From RPRB01 sp035543115 (lineage in GTDB: Bacteria; Myxococcota; Myxococcia; Myxococcales; Myxococcaceae), in the NCBI GenBank assembly GCA_035543115.1, contig DATKKF010000058.1, forward strand, positions 1-64,000: 64,000 nt of DNA. The letters run 5' to 3'. The notes below the pieces were generated by a model, which saw nothing but the letters and a program-made list of their open reading frames with translations, did no database searches and was not told the origin of the DNA. The translations under genes were made by a program, and so were the position numbers. Shown in pieces: positions 1 to 7,289 of this stretch. Positions within the stretch are counted from its first letter, which is position 1; every line of letters starts with the position of its first letter.

Positions 1-943
1 CCTGGTGAAGTACTGGGGAAAGCGCGACCCGGTCCGGGTCCTCCCGCACCAGTCGAGCCTCTCCCTCACCCTCGCGCCGCTGGAGGTGTTCACCACCGTC
101 GAGTTCGGTGCCCCCGCCGATGCGGTGACGCTCCACGGCAGCGAGGCGCGCGGGAAGGAGCGGGCCCGGGTGCTCGGCCTGCTCGAGCGGGTGCGCGCCG
201 AGACCCGGCGGGCGCTCGGGCCGGTGCGCGTCGACTCGCGCGGGAACTTCCCCATGGCCGCCGGCCTCGCCTCGAGCGCCGCCGGGTTCGCCGCGCTGGC
301 CCTGGCCGGACGCGCCGCGGCGGGACTCTCCACCGAGCCGGCCGCCGTCTCCCGGCTGGCGCGTGAGGGCAGCGGCTCGGCCTGCCGGAGCGTGCAGGGC
401 GGGGTGTGCATCTGGCACCGGGGAACGCGCGAGGACGGGGAGGACAGCGTCGCCACCCAGGCCTTCCCCGAGGGGCACTGGCCCGAGCTGCGGCTCCTGG
501 TCGCGGTGCTCAGCCGCGCGGAGAAGGAGGTCGGCAGCCGCGACGGAATGGCCCAGACGGTGGAGACGTCGCCGTACTACCCGGCGTGGGTGAAGGACGC
601 CGAGGCCGAGATTCCCCGGGCCACCGCCGCCATCGCCGCCCGCGATCTCGAGGCGCTGGGTGCCCTCGCCGAGCGCAACGCCTGGAGGATGCACGCCACG
701 GCCCTCGCCGCGGAGCCGCCGCTCTGTTACCTCTTGCCCGGCACGCTCGGTCTCATCCTCGCGCTCCCCGCCGCGCGCCGCCGAGGGGTGCCGGTCTGGT
801 TCACGCTCGACGCCGGCCCCAACCCGGTGCTGCTCACCCTCGCCTCGCACGAGGCCGAGGTGGAGCGGCTGGCCCGCGAGGCGGGCGCGGTCGAGGTGGT
901 GCGCTGCCGGGCCGGCGGCGACGCCCGGCTGGTCGAGCCCTGA
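1..943 (+). CDS. mvaD: Diphosphomevalonate decarboxylase, 5' end cut by the window
   Basis: Converts diphosphomevalonate to isopentenyl diphosphate with ATP, the last step of the mevalonate pathway (cytoplasm). The family's KYWGKRD motif is the first thing readable (from base 5), so the true start lies just upstream of the window. GHMP-kinase features follow: the glycine/serine-rich GLASSAAG loop near residue 88, SGSACRS near residue 124, and the late DAGPNP motif near residue 268. About 312 residues are visible, close to full length (usually 310-340). The next gene, a phosphomevalonate kinase, begins 8 bases after the stop, so the two form an operon. The open frame reads off the left edge in phase. 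The identification is firm; only the true start is missing. Confidence 0.93.
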   Translation, partial: LVKYWGKRDPVRVLPHQSSLSLTLAPLEVFTTVEFGAPADAVTLHGSEARGKERARVLGLLERVRAETRRALGPVRVDSRGNFPMAAGLASSAAGFAALALAGRAAAGLSTEPAAVSRLAREGSGSACRSVQGGVCIWHRGTREDGEDSVATQAFPEGHWPELRLLVAVLSRAEKEVGSRDGMAQTVETSPYYPAWVKDAEAEIPRATAAIAARDLEALGALAERNAWRMHATALAAEPPLCYLLPGTLGLILALPAARRRGVPVWFTLDAGPNPVLLTLASHEAEVERLAREAGAVEVVRCRAGGDARLVEP

Positions 944-951
944 GGTCGCCG

Positions 952-2034
952 GTGGAGGTCTGCCTCTCCGCCCCGGGAAAGCTCTTCCTCTCCGGGGAAT
1001 ACTCCGTCCTCTGGGGTGGCACGGCGCGGCTCGCGGGCGTGGGCCCGCGCGCCTTCGCGCTCGCCCGGACGCGCGAGGACAGGGAGGTGCACCTGGTCCT
1101 CGCCGAGGGGAGGCTCCGCGGCACCATGACGCCGCTCGGCGTGCGCTGGGCGACCGAGCCCGCCGCTCCGTTCGTCTTCGCCGCGCGGGCGCTCGACCTG
1201 GTGGTGCGCGCGCGGGCGCGGGAGTCGCTCGGCCTCGAGCTCGCGCTGTCGCCGACGGCGCCCGGCCCGGGTGGGCACAAGCTGGGCCTGGGGAGCTCGG
1301 CACGGGCGGTGGTGCTCGCAGTGGAGAGCGCCGCCCGGCTGCTCGAGGTGCGGCCGCCGCTGGCGCTGGCGCTGCTCGCCCACGCCGAGGCGCAGGGAGG
1401 GAAGGGGAGCGGCGGGGACGTCGCCGCCTGCGCGGTGGGCGGTCTGCTCCGCTACCGCCGCTGGCCTCTGGAGCGGGTGACCTCCGCGGCCTCCCTGGGC
1501 CTGGGCCTGGCCGCGGCCGGGGCCCCGGACGTGGTGCGGCTGGGGACGACGGCGCTCCCGGCGAGCTACGCCTTCAGCGGCCAGAGCGCCTCGACGCCAG
1601 GGATGATCCAGAAGGTGGAGTCCGCCCTCCAGGGGCCGGCCCGGCGGCGCTTCGTCGAGTCGAGCGACGAGCTCGGGCGCGAGCTGGAGGACGGGCTCCG
1701 CGCCTCGCGCTTCGCCCAGGTGGACGAGGCGTGCCAGGGGCTCGAGGCGTCGCTGGAAGCGCTTCCGGGCGTGGGGACGCCGGGGGCGACCCGCATCCTC
1801 GCCCTGGCCCGGACCGCGGGGAGCACCGGGAAGGTGAGCGGCGCGGGCGGGGGGGACGGCTGCGTCCTCTTCTCGCCCGACGAGGACGCCCGGCGCGCGC
1901 TCCTGGCGGCGCTCGCCCACCGGGGATTCGTCGCGGTGCCGCTCTCGCTCGAGCCGGGCGTCCGGGCCGAGAGCTCGACGCCGCCCGAGCTCCGGGCCTG
2001 GCTCGGCCCGGGAGAGCTTCTTCAGAAGAGCTGA
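952..2034 (+). CDS. Phosphomevalonate kinase (GHMP kinase family)
   Basis: Phosphorylates 5-phosphomevalonate to the diphosphate that the upstream mvaD product uses. The GTG at 952 gives a protein of 360 residues opening VEVCLSAPGKLFLSGEYSVL, a typical GHMP-kinase N-terminus; the frame is open further upstream but only inside mvaD. The nucleotide loop LGLGSSARA lies near residue 112 and GSGGDVAA near residue 153; the latter is characteristic of the phosphomevalonate rather than the mevalonate kinases. A glycine-rich SGAGGGD stretch follows near residue 300. The gene sits 8 bases after mvaD and its 3' end overlaps the convergent outer-membrane gene by 13 bases. Assignment between mevalonate and phosphomevalonate kinase rests on motif reading, so it is slightly less certain than the family. 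Confidence 0.85.
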   Translation: MEVCLSAPGKLFLSGEYSVLWGGTARLAGVGPRAFALARTREDREVHLVLAEGRLRGTMTPLGVRWATEPAAPFVFAARALDLVVRARARESLGLELALSPTAPGPGGHKLGLGSSARAVVLAVESAARLLEVRPPLALALLAHAEAQGGKGSGGDVAACAVGGLLRYRRWPLERVTSAASLGLGLAAAGAPDVVRLGTTALPASYAFSGQSASTPGMIQKVESALQGPARRRFVESSDELGRELEDGLRASRFAQVDEACQGLEASLEALPGVGTPGATRILALARTAGSTGKVSGAGGGDGCVLFSPDEDARRALLAALAHRGFVAVPLSLEPGVRAESSTPPELRAWLGPGELLQKS

Positions 2035-3386
2035 CCGAAGGCGAGGTAGATGCCGGTCCGCTTCAGCACCCAGTCCACGCCGAAGTCGGCGCGGATGACC
2101 GCCGCCCTGCGCATCAGGCGCAGCCCGCCGCCGGCGCCGCTGTGCCACTGGCTCGGGTCGAAGAACCTCCCGTTGGGCTGTCCCGGCTGCCACACCCGGC
2201 CAGTGTCGAGGAAGCCCGAGAGACCGATCTGCAGCGGGGCGGGTCCCCAGGGAATCTCCACGGTGGCCCAGCGAAGCTCGACGTTCCCCAGCACCTTGGT
2301 GTTCCCGCCGTAGCGGTTCCGTGGAACGCCGCGCACCGTGTCCAGGCCGCCGAGCCCTTCGACGCTGGAGATGCCGCCGAGCTGGTTCCATTCCCAGAAC
2401 GGGACGTCCCCCCAGAGGTGGTCCGCCTCGCCGTGCAGCGCGAGCACCAGCCGCGGCGTCCACAGCGAGAAGAAGATGCGGGTGCCGAAGGTCACACCCT
2501 GGTCGCTGAACTGGCTTCCGGTCCAGGGCCGCGCCACGCGGCCGGCGAGCTGCACCAGGAACCCCGAATGGGTGTTCTGCTCGTCGTCGCGGGTGTCGAA
2601 GAGGATGCCGCCGAAGGCCCCGCCGTTGCGGCCGCCGGTCACGCCGTTCGGTCTCTCCAGGTCGAGGTTCGATCCGGCGTAGGGAGTGATCCAGAAGAAC
2701 CGGTACTGGTAGCCGGCATAGACGGTGAGCGGCGCGTCGTCCCCGAACGGCTTGATGCGGAAGCGGATCCAGTCCCAGGTCCAGGTGCTGGTGTAACCGA
2801 AGAACCTGTCCGGACCCTGGAGGAACTGGCCGGGGAAGGTCTGGTTCCCGGGGCCGTAGTAGGGCGCGTACGGGTCCTTGTGGAGCTCCAGATGGGCCTC
2901 GACCCGAACCGGGCCGAGCAGGTGCGGCGCGTCCCAGGTGATGTCGTGCCCCTGGAAGCCGGTGGTGGTGGCGAAGAACTGCGCGGTGAGACCGTGCCGG
3001 TATGGCCGGAAGTCCTTTCCGTAGACGTAGGCGAGGAGCACCAGGCCCAGCCCGAAGCCGGTGTCCGAGTTGAACGTCAGCACCGGGATGGGGACGAAGT
3101 CGAACCCCTCGTCCTTGGAGGGCCCGCGAAGGGTCTCCGGGTCCGGCGGCGCGACGGCGAAGTCCGCAGGCAAGGTTCCCTGGTGCACTTGCCCGCCCGG
3201 CTCCGAGAGGGTGAAGTCCTCGGGGCGAAGCAGGCCCGGGGCCAGCTCGGTGTCCGGATCGGGGCTCGGGGGCGCTCCGGGGGCGGGCGCCTGCGCGAGC
3301 AGGACGAGCAGGAGGACGTGCACGCGAGCCGGAAGGTAGACATCGCGTGCCGGAGTGGCCGCAGGGCCGAGTCGGGTGCTCGACAC
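2022..3386 (-). CDS. BamA/TamA-like surface antigen (D15) outer-membrane beta-barrel protein
   Basis: A 454-residue protein with a hydrophobic export signal (ARVHVLLLVLLAQA, residues 21-34), a proline-rich linker, and then a long series of alternating aromatic/glycine strands ending in phenylalanine (YLAFGQLF), the usual C-terminal signature for barrel assembly. The pattern (for example GGAFGGILFDTRDDEQNTH and the GLGGLDTVRGVPRNRY turn) fits the D15/Omp85 barrel without POTRA domains. It should lie in the outer membrane; the cargo is unknown. It converges with the mevalonate operon, overlapping it by 13 bases, and shares the minus strand with the EPS polymerase gene further downstream. An ATG at 3386 is used as start; a GTG 21 codons in would also leave a short signal peptide. 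Confidence 0.75.
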   Translation of the reverse strand: MSSTRLGPAATPARDVYLPARVHVLLLVLLAQAPAPGAPPSPDPDTELAPGLLRPEDFTLSEPGGQVHQGTLPADFAVAPPDPETLRGPSKDEGFDFVPIPVLTFNSDTGFGLGLVLLAYVYGKDFRPYRHGLTAQFFATTTGFQGHDITWDAPHLLGPVRVEAHLELHKDPYAPYYGPGNQTFPGQFLQGPDRFFGYTSTWTWDWIRFRIKPFGDDAPLTVYAGYQYRFFWITPYAGSNLDLERPNGVTGGRNGGAFGGILFDTRDDEQNTHSGFLVQLAGRVARPWTGSQFSDQGVTFGTRIFFSLWTPRLVLALHGEADHLWGDVPFWEWNQLGGISSVEGLGGLDTVRGVPRNRYGGNTKVLGNVELRWATVEIPWGPAPLQIGLSGFLDTGRVWQPGQPNGRFFDPSQWHSGAGGGLRLMRRAAVIRADFGVDWVLKRTGIYLAFGQLF

Positions 3387-3502
3387 TGGACCGAGCAGCC
3401 GGGGGGAGCGGCTCCGTCATCACCCCTTCGCGCGCCGTCGAGTGGTGCAGGCCCCAGGGCGATTCCGAGGCGAGCGGGCCCTCGTGGGCTGGGCGACCTC
3501 GT

Positions 3503-5080
3503 TCAGCCGGTTGCGACTCCAGGGTGTGGCGCGACCGGGGTCCCGAGCGACGGATCCGCCGGGCTCGTGGCCCACCGCAACGGCCAGGCGCCGCGGGCCA
3601 CGCAGATCTTCCCCACCAGGGCGTAGCCGGCGGCGACGGTGAAGACCGGACCCCAGGTGCCGAAGCCGAGATCGCCGTAACCCTGCATCACGTAACAGAT
3701 CTGCACCGCCGCGGCGCCGAGCGCGGTGATGCGCTCCACCGGATCCCGCGCCCAGCGGTACGCGCGCGCGGTGAAGAACATCCCCACCGGGAACACCGCC
3801 CAGAGGAGGGCGAACCCGAGGAGCCCCCCGAAGGCCCACAGTCCGAGCACGCTGTTGTGGGGCACGTAGGGCTCGAGCTCGTACGCGGCGGTGACGTCGG
3901 GGAGCCTCACCGCCTCGACCATCGGATGGCCGAACCCGAGGCCGGTCACCGGCGCCATCCGGTAGGTCTCGACGAGGTTGAAGTTCTCCATGTCTCGCCA
4001 GGCCGTGGAGGCGTCGCGCTTGGAATCGACGATCGAGCGGATCTTCTGCACCGGGCTGAACAGCCGCGAGCCGGAGTTCCAGCCCACCGTCAGGTAGAGG
4101 AGCGCGGGCACGCTGCCCAGCACCGCGAGCCGCGCCAGCCGTCGCTTCAGCGGACGCCAGGGCGTGACCAGCCAGAAGAAGACCGTCACCATCGCCAACT
4201 CGGTCCAGACCAGGCGGCGGTTGTTGGCCACCATCGCCCAGAGGAAGAGCCCGCCCAGAAGCACCAGCGCCCTGGAGGCGCGCCGGCTCGGGGCCTCCAG
4301 GACCCGGGCTCCGAGCAACGCGAGACAGGTGGCGAAGAGCACCGAGTCGTGGTGGCTGGTGGTGTGGGGCACCTCCTCGAACGAGGGGTAGCGAAGGCGG
4401 ATGATGACCGCCTCCAGCGCCCGGAACACGCCGGCGCCGAGGAGGACCTGGCCGGTGAGCCAGGCGTCCTTCGGACCGCGGAGGCCCTGGTTCATCAGGG
4501 TGTAGACGAGCGGCACGTAGAGCCACTTGATGGCCTGCCAGAGCACGAAGCGGAAGCTTCCGCCCCGGGCGAGGCCGTGGGCGGTGATGAGGAGCACCGC
4601 CACCACCGTCAGCCAGGCGAAGAGGCCCAGCGGCACAGGCGAGGGAACCCAGCCCTCGCGATCCACGGGGCTCCGGGTGAAATGCCGCACCACCACCAGG
4701 GCGAGGAGGAGCACCGCGACCAGGTCGAACCCGGTGAGCACCAGCGGAGAGAAGGGGACCAGGAGGTTCAGCTTGGCCCAGAGGAAGCGACCCACGATGG
4801 CCCAGGGGGTGTGGATGCGGCCCGAGGCGAAGACATCGGACGGCGACTCGACGGCCCAAGCCAGGGCGAGCAGGGTGAGCAAGGTCGCGCGCAGGGGCAG
4901 GGTCCACAGGAGCCAGATGGCCAGCGCGGCGAGCGCCGGGACCAGCGCGAGCCCCAGGTTCCCGTTCCCCACCAGGACCGCGGCGGCGGTGAGCACGACC
5001 AGTACCCCGAGCACGACCCACCGGGGTGTCGCCGACCCGGGCCGAGGCGGCGAGGCGAGGGTCGAAACCCGGTCAGACAT
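3503..5080 (-). CDS. O-antigen ligase/Wzy-like polysaccharide polymerase, multi-pass membrane protein
   Basis: A 525-residue inner-membrane protein with about 10-12 hydrophobic segments (first near residues 21-40) and a large central periplasmic loop containing a GLGFGHPMVEAVRL stretch and PYVPHNSVLGLWAFGG. The HNS..L motif after the loop is typical of Wzy_C / O-antigen ligase (WaaL-like) proteins. It would join lipid-linked repeat units into EPS, working with the co-polymerase encoded divergently at 5354. The start ATG at 5080 overlaps the stop of the small membrane ORF upstream by 8 bases, so the two are translationally coupled. Sequence alone cannot say whether it is a polymerase or a ligase; locus context favours polymerase. 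Confidence 0.78.
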   Translation of the reverse strand: MSDRVSTLASPPRPGSATPRWVVLGVLVVLTAAAVLVGNGNLGLALVPALAALAIWLLWTLPLRATLLTLLALAWAVESPSDVFASGRIHTPWAIVGRFLWAKLNLLVPFSPLVLTGFDLVAVLLLALVVVRHFTRSPVDREGWVPSPVPLGLFAWLTVVAVLLITAHGLARGGSFRFVLWQAIKWLYVPLVYTLMNQGLRGPKDAWLTGQVLLGAGVFRALEAVIIRLRYPSFEEVPHTTSHHDSVLFATCLALLGARVLEAPSRRASRALVLLGGLFLWAMVANNRRLVWTELAMVTVFFWLVTPWRPLKRRLARLAVLGSVPALLYLTVGWNSGSRLFSPVQKIRSIVDSKRDASTAWRDMENFNLVETYRMAPVTGLGFGHPMVEAVRLPDVTAAYELEPYVPHNSVLGLWAFGGLLGFALLWAVFPVGMFFTARAYRWARDPVERITALGAAAVQICYVMQGYGDLGFGTWGPVFTVAAGYALVGKICVARGAWPLRWATSPADPSLGTPVAPHPGVATG

Positions 5081-5243
5081 GGTGCGGGTAGAGGAAGACG
5101 AGGAACATGGCGTAGGCCACCTCGGCCACGGCGATCAGGGCGAGCGTGGTCCAAAGCCCCCGGCGCGGGTCGCGGATGCGCGCCGTGCCCAGGGGGATGA
5201 GGAAGGTCGCGAGGAGGATGCCGAGGAGGAGGAACTTCGTCAC
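5073..5243 (-). CDS. Small two-helix membrane protein, 56 aa, unknown function
   Basis: A GTG at 5243 opens a 56-residue protein with two hydrophobic segments (residues 4-18 and 31-51) separated by a basic loop RIRDPRRG. The frame is open farther upstream, but that part has no hydrophobic or family-like content and crosses the divergent co-polymerase start, so the short form is preferred. Its stop overlaps the start of the polymerase-like gene by 8 bases, suggesting coupling and a role near the polymerase. No family is recognised. The start has only a weak ribosome-binding site, so it may alternatively be an extended leader. Confidence 0.55.
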   Translation of the reverse strand: MTKFLLLGILLATFLIPLGTARIRDPRRGLWTTLALIAVAEVAYAMFLVFLYPHHV

Positions 5244-5353
5244 GCCGGAGCAGGAGCTTACGCCGAACCGCTGGCGGACAGCCCGTGGTGTCCCCCCGTC
5301 GGCTCGGGTACGGTGCTCCCAGGGTGAGCGAGGGCGGTCGAGGAACACGGGGA

Positions 5354-6817
5354 ATGACGCAGCTCGATGCCGGGGCGCACCTCGGCGCTGCCGGCCGAAG
5401 GCAGCCGGTCGCCGCGGCACGCGCGGATCGATGGGCGCTGGCGGGGGGCCGCACCCTGCTGGTGCTCCACGCGGTCCGGCGGCATCGGTGGCTGTTCCTG
5501 GTCCTGTGGACGAGCGTGATCGGGCTGTCCCTCGGAGGGGCCGCCGTCCTCCCCCGCAAGTACGAGGTCCAGGCGACGATCCAGGCGCAGCGCACCCAGG
5601 TGATGAGCTCGCTCGTCGGCCGTCCCTCGACGAGCGAGCTGGAGGCGTCCATCAGACAGGCCGAGGACACCATTCTCCGGCAGGAGAACCTCGTGTCGAT
5701 CATCCGGAAGACCGACCTCATCGCCCGGTGGAAGGCCCACCGCGCGCCGGTGGTGCGCTGGAAGGACGCCATCGTCGGCCGTCTGTTTCGCCCGCCCTCG
5801 GAGAAGGACCTGCTCGACGGCTTCCTGAAGGCGCTGGAAACGCGTCTGTGGGTGAAGCACACCGAGAGCACGGTCACCATCGGAGCTCGCCTTCCCGATC
5901 CGGACCTGGCGATGGACGTGGTCTCGGCGGCGGTCCAGAGCTTCCTCGACGCGCGCAGCGTGGCGGAGATCGACGCCATCGGCGACGTGATCGGCATCCT
6001 CGAGTCCCGGGCAGTCGACGCCCACGGCACGCTGGAGCGCTCGCTCTCCGAGCTGGAGCGGCTCCGCGGAGCCCGGGCGGCGAAGCTCGGCCGGCAGCTC
6101 CCCCCCACCAGCCGGGGCAGCGGCCTCGCCCCAGTGGTGGACCCCGAGACCGAGCGGCTCATCGAGCAGGTCCAGGTCAAGCAGCAGGCCATCGCCGACC
6201 TGGAGGACTTCCGGCGGCGCCGCACCACCGAGCTCCAGTCGCGGCTGGAGGAGGAGCGGGCGCTTTACACCGATCCTCACCCGGCGGTGCTCGACCTGCA
6301 CCAGAGCCTCGAGGAGATGAAGAGCGAGTCGCCGCAGCTCCAGCTCCTCAAGCGAGAGCTGCACCCGCTCGAGCAGGAGCTCCGGCGCCGGGGGTTCGCC
6401 GGCGTGGCCCTGCCCTCGAGCCGCACCACCGAGGCGGTGCTCCGGGCCACGGCGCTCGAGGCGGCGGACCCGCGCGAGGACGAGGATCCGGACATCGAGT
6501 ACCAGAAGGCGGCCGTGCGCCAGGGGCTGGCCCGCTACAACGAGATGCTCGGACGGGTGGAGACGGCCCGGCTGGAGCAGGACTCGGCCCGCGCCGCCTT
6601 CAAGTACCGGTACCTGGTCATCCGCCCGGTCGAGCGGCCGAAGGGACCTGTCTGGCCGAAGCTCCCGCTGGTGGCGCTGGCTGGCGCGGTGGGGGGCCTC
6701 GCGGTCGCCCTGCTCGGGGCGGCGCTCCTCGACCTCGGCTCGGGGCGCATCCTCGAGCCCTGGCAGGTGGAGCTGCAGGCGCGGGTGCAGCTCCTCGGTG
6801 AGCTCGATGCACTCTGA
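5354..6817 (+). CDS. Polysaccharide co-polymerase (Wzz/chain-length determinant), copy 1
   Basis: A 487-residue inner-membrane protein: cytoplasmic N-tail, TM1 at about residues 46-67, a long periplasmic coiled-coil-rich region (about 68-430), TM2 at about 435-460, and a short cytoplasmic tail without a kinase domain. The residues just after TM1 (LPRKYEVQA) and just before TM2 (AFKYRYLVIRP, then a proline) are typical of PCP proteins. The ATG at 5354 follows a GAGGAACACGGGGA ribosome-binding region; a longer reading from 5285 is less likely. It controls chain length with the polymerase encoded divergently at 3503. It is clearly paralogous to the co-polymerase at 30439-32022. The next gene overlaps its 3' end by 11 bases. 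Confidence 0.88.
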   Translation: MTQLDAGAHLGAAGRRQPVAAARADRWALAGGRTLLVLHAVRRHRWLFLVLWTSVIGLSLGGAAVLPRKYEVQATIQAQRTQVMSSLVGRPSTSELEASIRQAEDTILRQENLVSIIRKTDLIARWKAHRAPVVRWKDAIVGRLFRPPSEKDLLDGFLKALETRLWVKHTESTVTIGARLPDPDLAMDVVSAAVQSFLDARSVAEIDAIGDVIGILESRAVDAHGTLERSLSELERLRGARAAKLGRQLPPTSRGSGLAPVVDPETERLIEQVQVKQQAIADLEDFRRRRTTELQSRLEEERALYTDPHPAVLDLHQSLEEMKSESPQLQLLKRELHPLEQELRRRGFAGVALPSSRTTEAVLRATALEAADPREDEDPDIEYQKAAVRQGLARYNEMLGRVETARLEQDSARAAFKYRYLVIRPVERPKGPVWPKLPLVALAGAVGGLAVALLGAALLDLGSGRILEPWQVELQARVQLLGELDAL

Positions 6818-7286
6818 GCAGGCCTCGACCATCGGGCCTCGAGCAGGGGTCGGGTTCAAGGAGCGCGACCTGGAGCTGCTCTGGTACCGGCTCGCCTCCC
6901 TCCGCTGGCGCGCGCTCGCCCTCGTCGCGCCGGGACGGCCGGAGCTCGCCTCCCGGCTCCTGCAGCGGCTGCTCGACGCAGTCGGCGGCCCCTCGCGGGC
7001 GGTCCGGGGGGTCGACGCCTCCCAGGCGACCCCCGGACGCATCCGGGCAATCTCCCGTGCGCTCGAGCGCGCCGCGCCGCGAGACAGCCGCGAGCGGGTG
7101 CTGGTGGCGGTTCCGAGCCCGGCCGAGCTGCCGGAGGCGCGCGACCTGGTCGCCGCCTGCGACCATGCGCTGCTCGTGCTCCTCCTCGACGAGAGCCGGC
7201 TGGTGGAGGTGGACCGCACGCTCGCCCTCATCGATCGGGCCCGGGTGCTCGGGGCGGTGCTGGCCCGCAGCTTCCGGGCCTCCTGA
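6807..7286 (+). CDS. Degenerate tyrosine-autokinase-like (BYK/ParA-fold) protein without Walker A, copy 1
   Basis: A 159-residue cytoplasmic protein starting at ATG 6807 (GGTGAG just upstream; a GTG at 6798 is the alternative), overlapping the co-polymerase stop by 11 bases. In Wzc/CapAB-type systems this position carries the tyrosine autokinase. The second half resembles such a P-loop ATPase: a buried strand RERVLVAVPSP, then CDHALLVLLLDESRLVEVDR and ARVLGAVLARSF, which match the region after Walker B in BY-kinases. The first half has a strand (RALALVAPG) where the P-loop should be, but no GxxxxGKT/S, and there is no C-terminal tyrosine cluster. Catalysis is therefore unlikely; a scaffold or regulatory subunit is inferred. 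It aligns by eye with the protein at 29914-30417. Confidence 0.6.
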   Translation: MHSEQASTIGPRAGVGFKERDLELLWYRLASLRWRALALVAPGRPELASRLLQRLLDAVGGPSRAVRGVDASQATPGRIRAISRALERAAPRDSRERVLVAVPSPAELPEARDLVAACDHALLVLLLDESRLVEVDRTLALIDRARVLGAVLARSFRAS

Positions 7287-7289
7287 GCG

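Noticed and set aside
406..5200. Very long open frames on both strands (for example 660-3626 plus, 727-3423 minus, 3347-5200 plus)
   Set aside because: These are high-GC shadows of the real genes in other frames. Their translations are low-complexity arginine/proline/alanine-rich stretches without fold or motif.
5244..5420. Extended version of the small membrane protein starting at 5420
   Set aside because: The extra residues are arginine-rich and overlap the divergent co-polymerase start. The hydrophobic part begins at the GTG at 5243.
5354..6817. Wzc-type fused tyrosine autokinase
   Set aside because: After the second membrane helix only about 25 residues remain, with no P-loop and no tyrosine cluster, so the kinase domain is absent.
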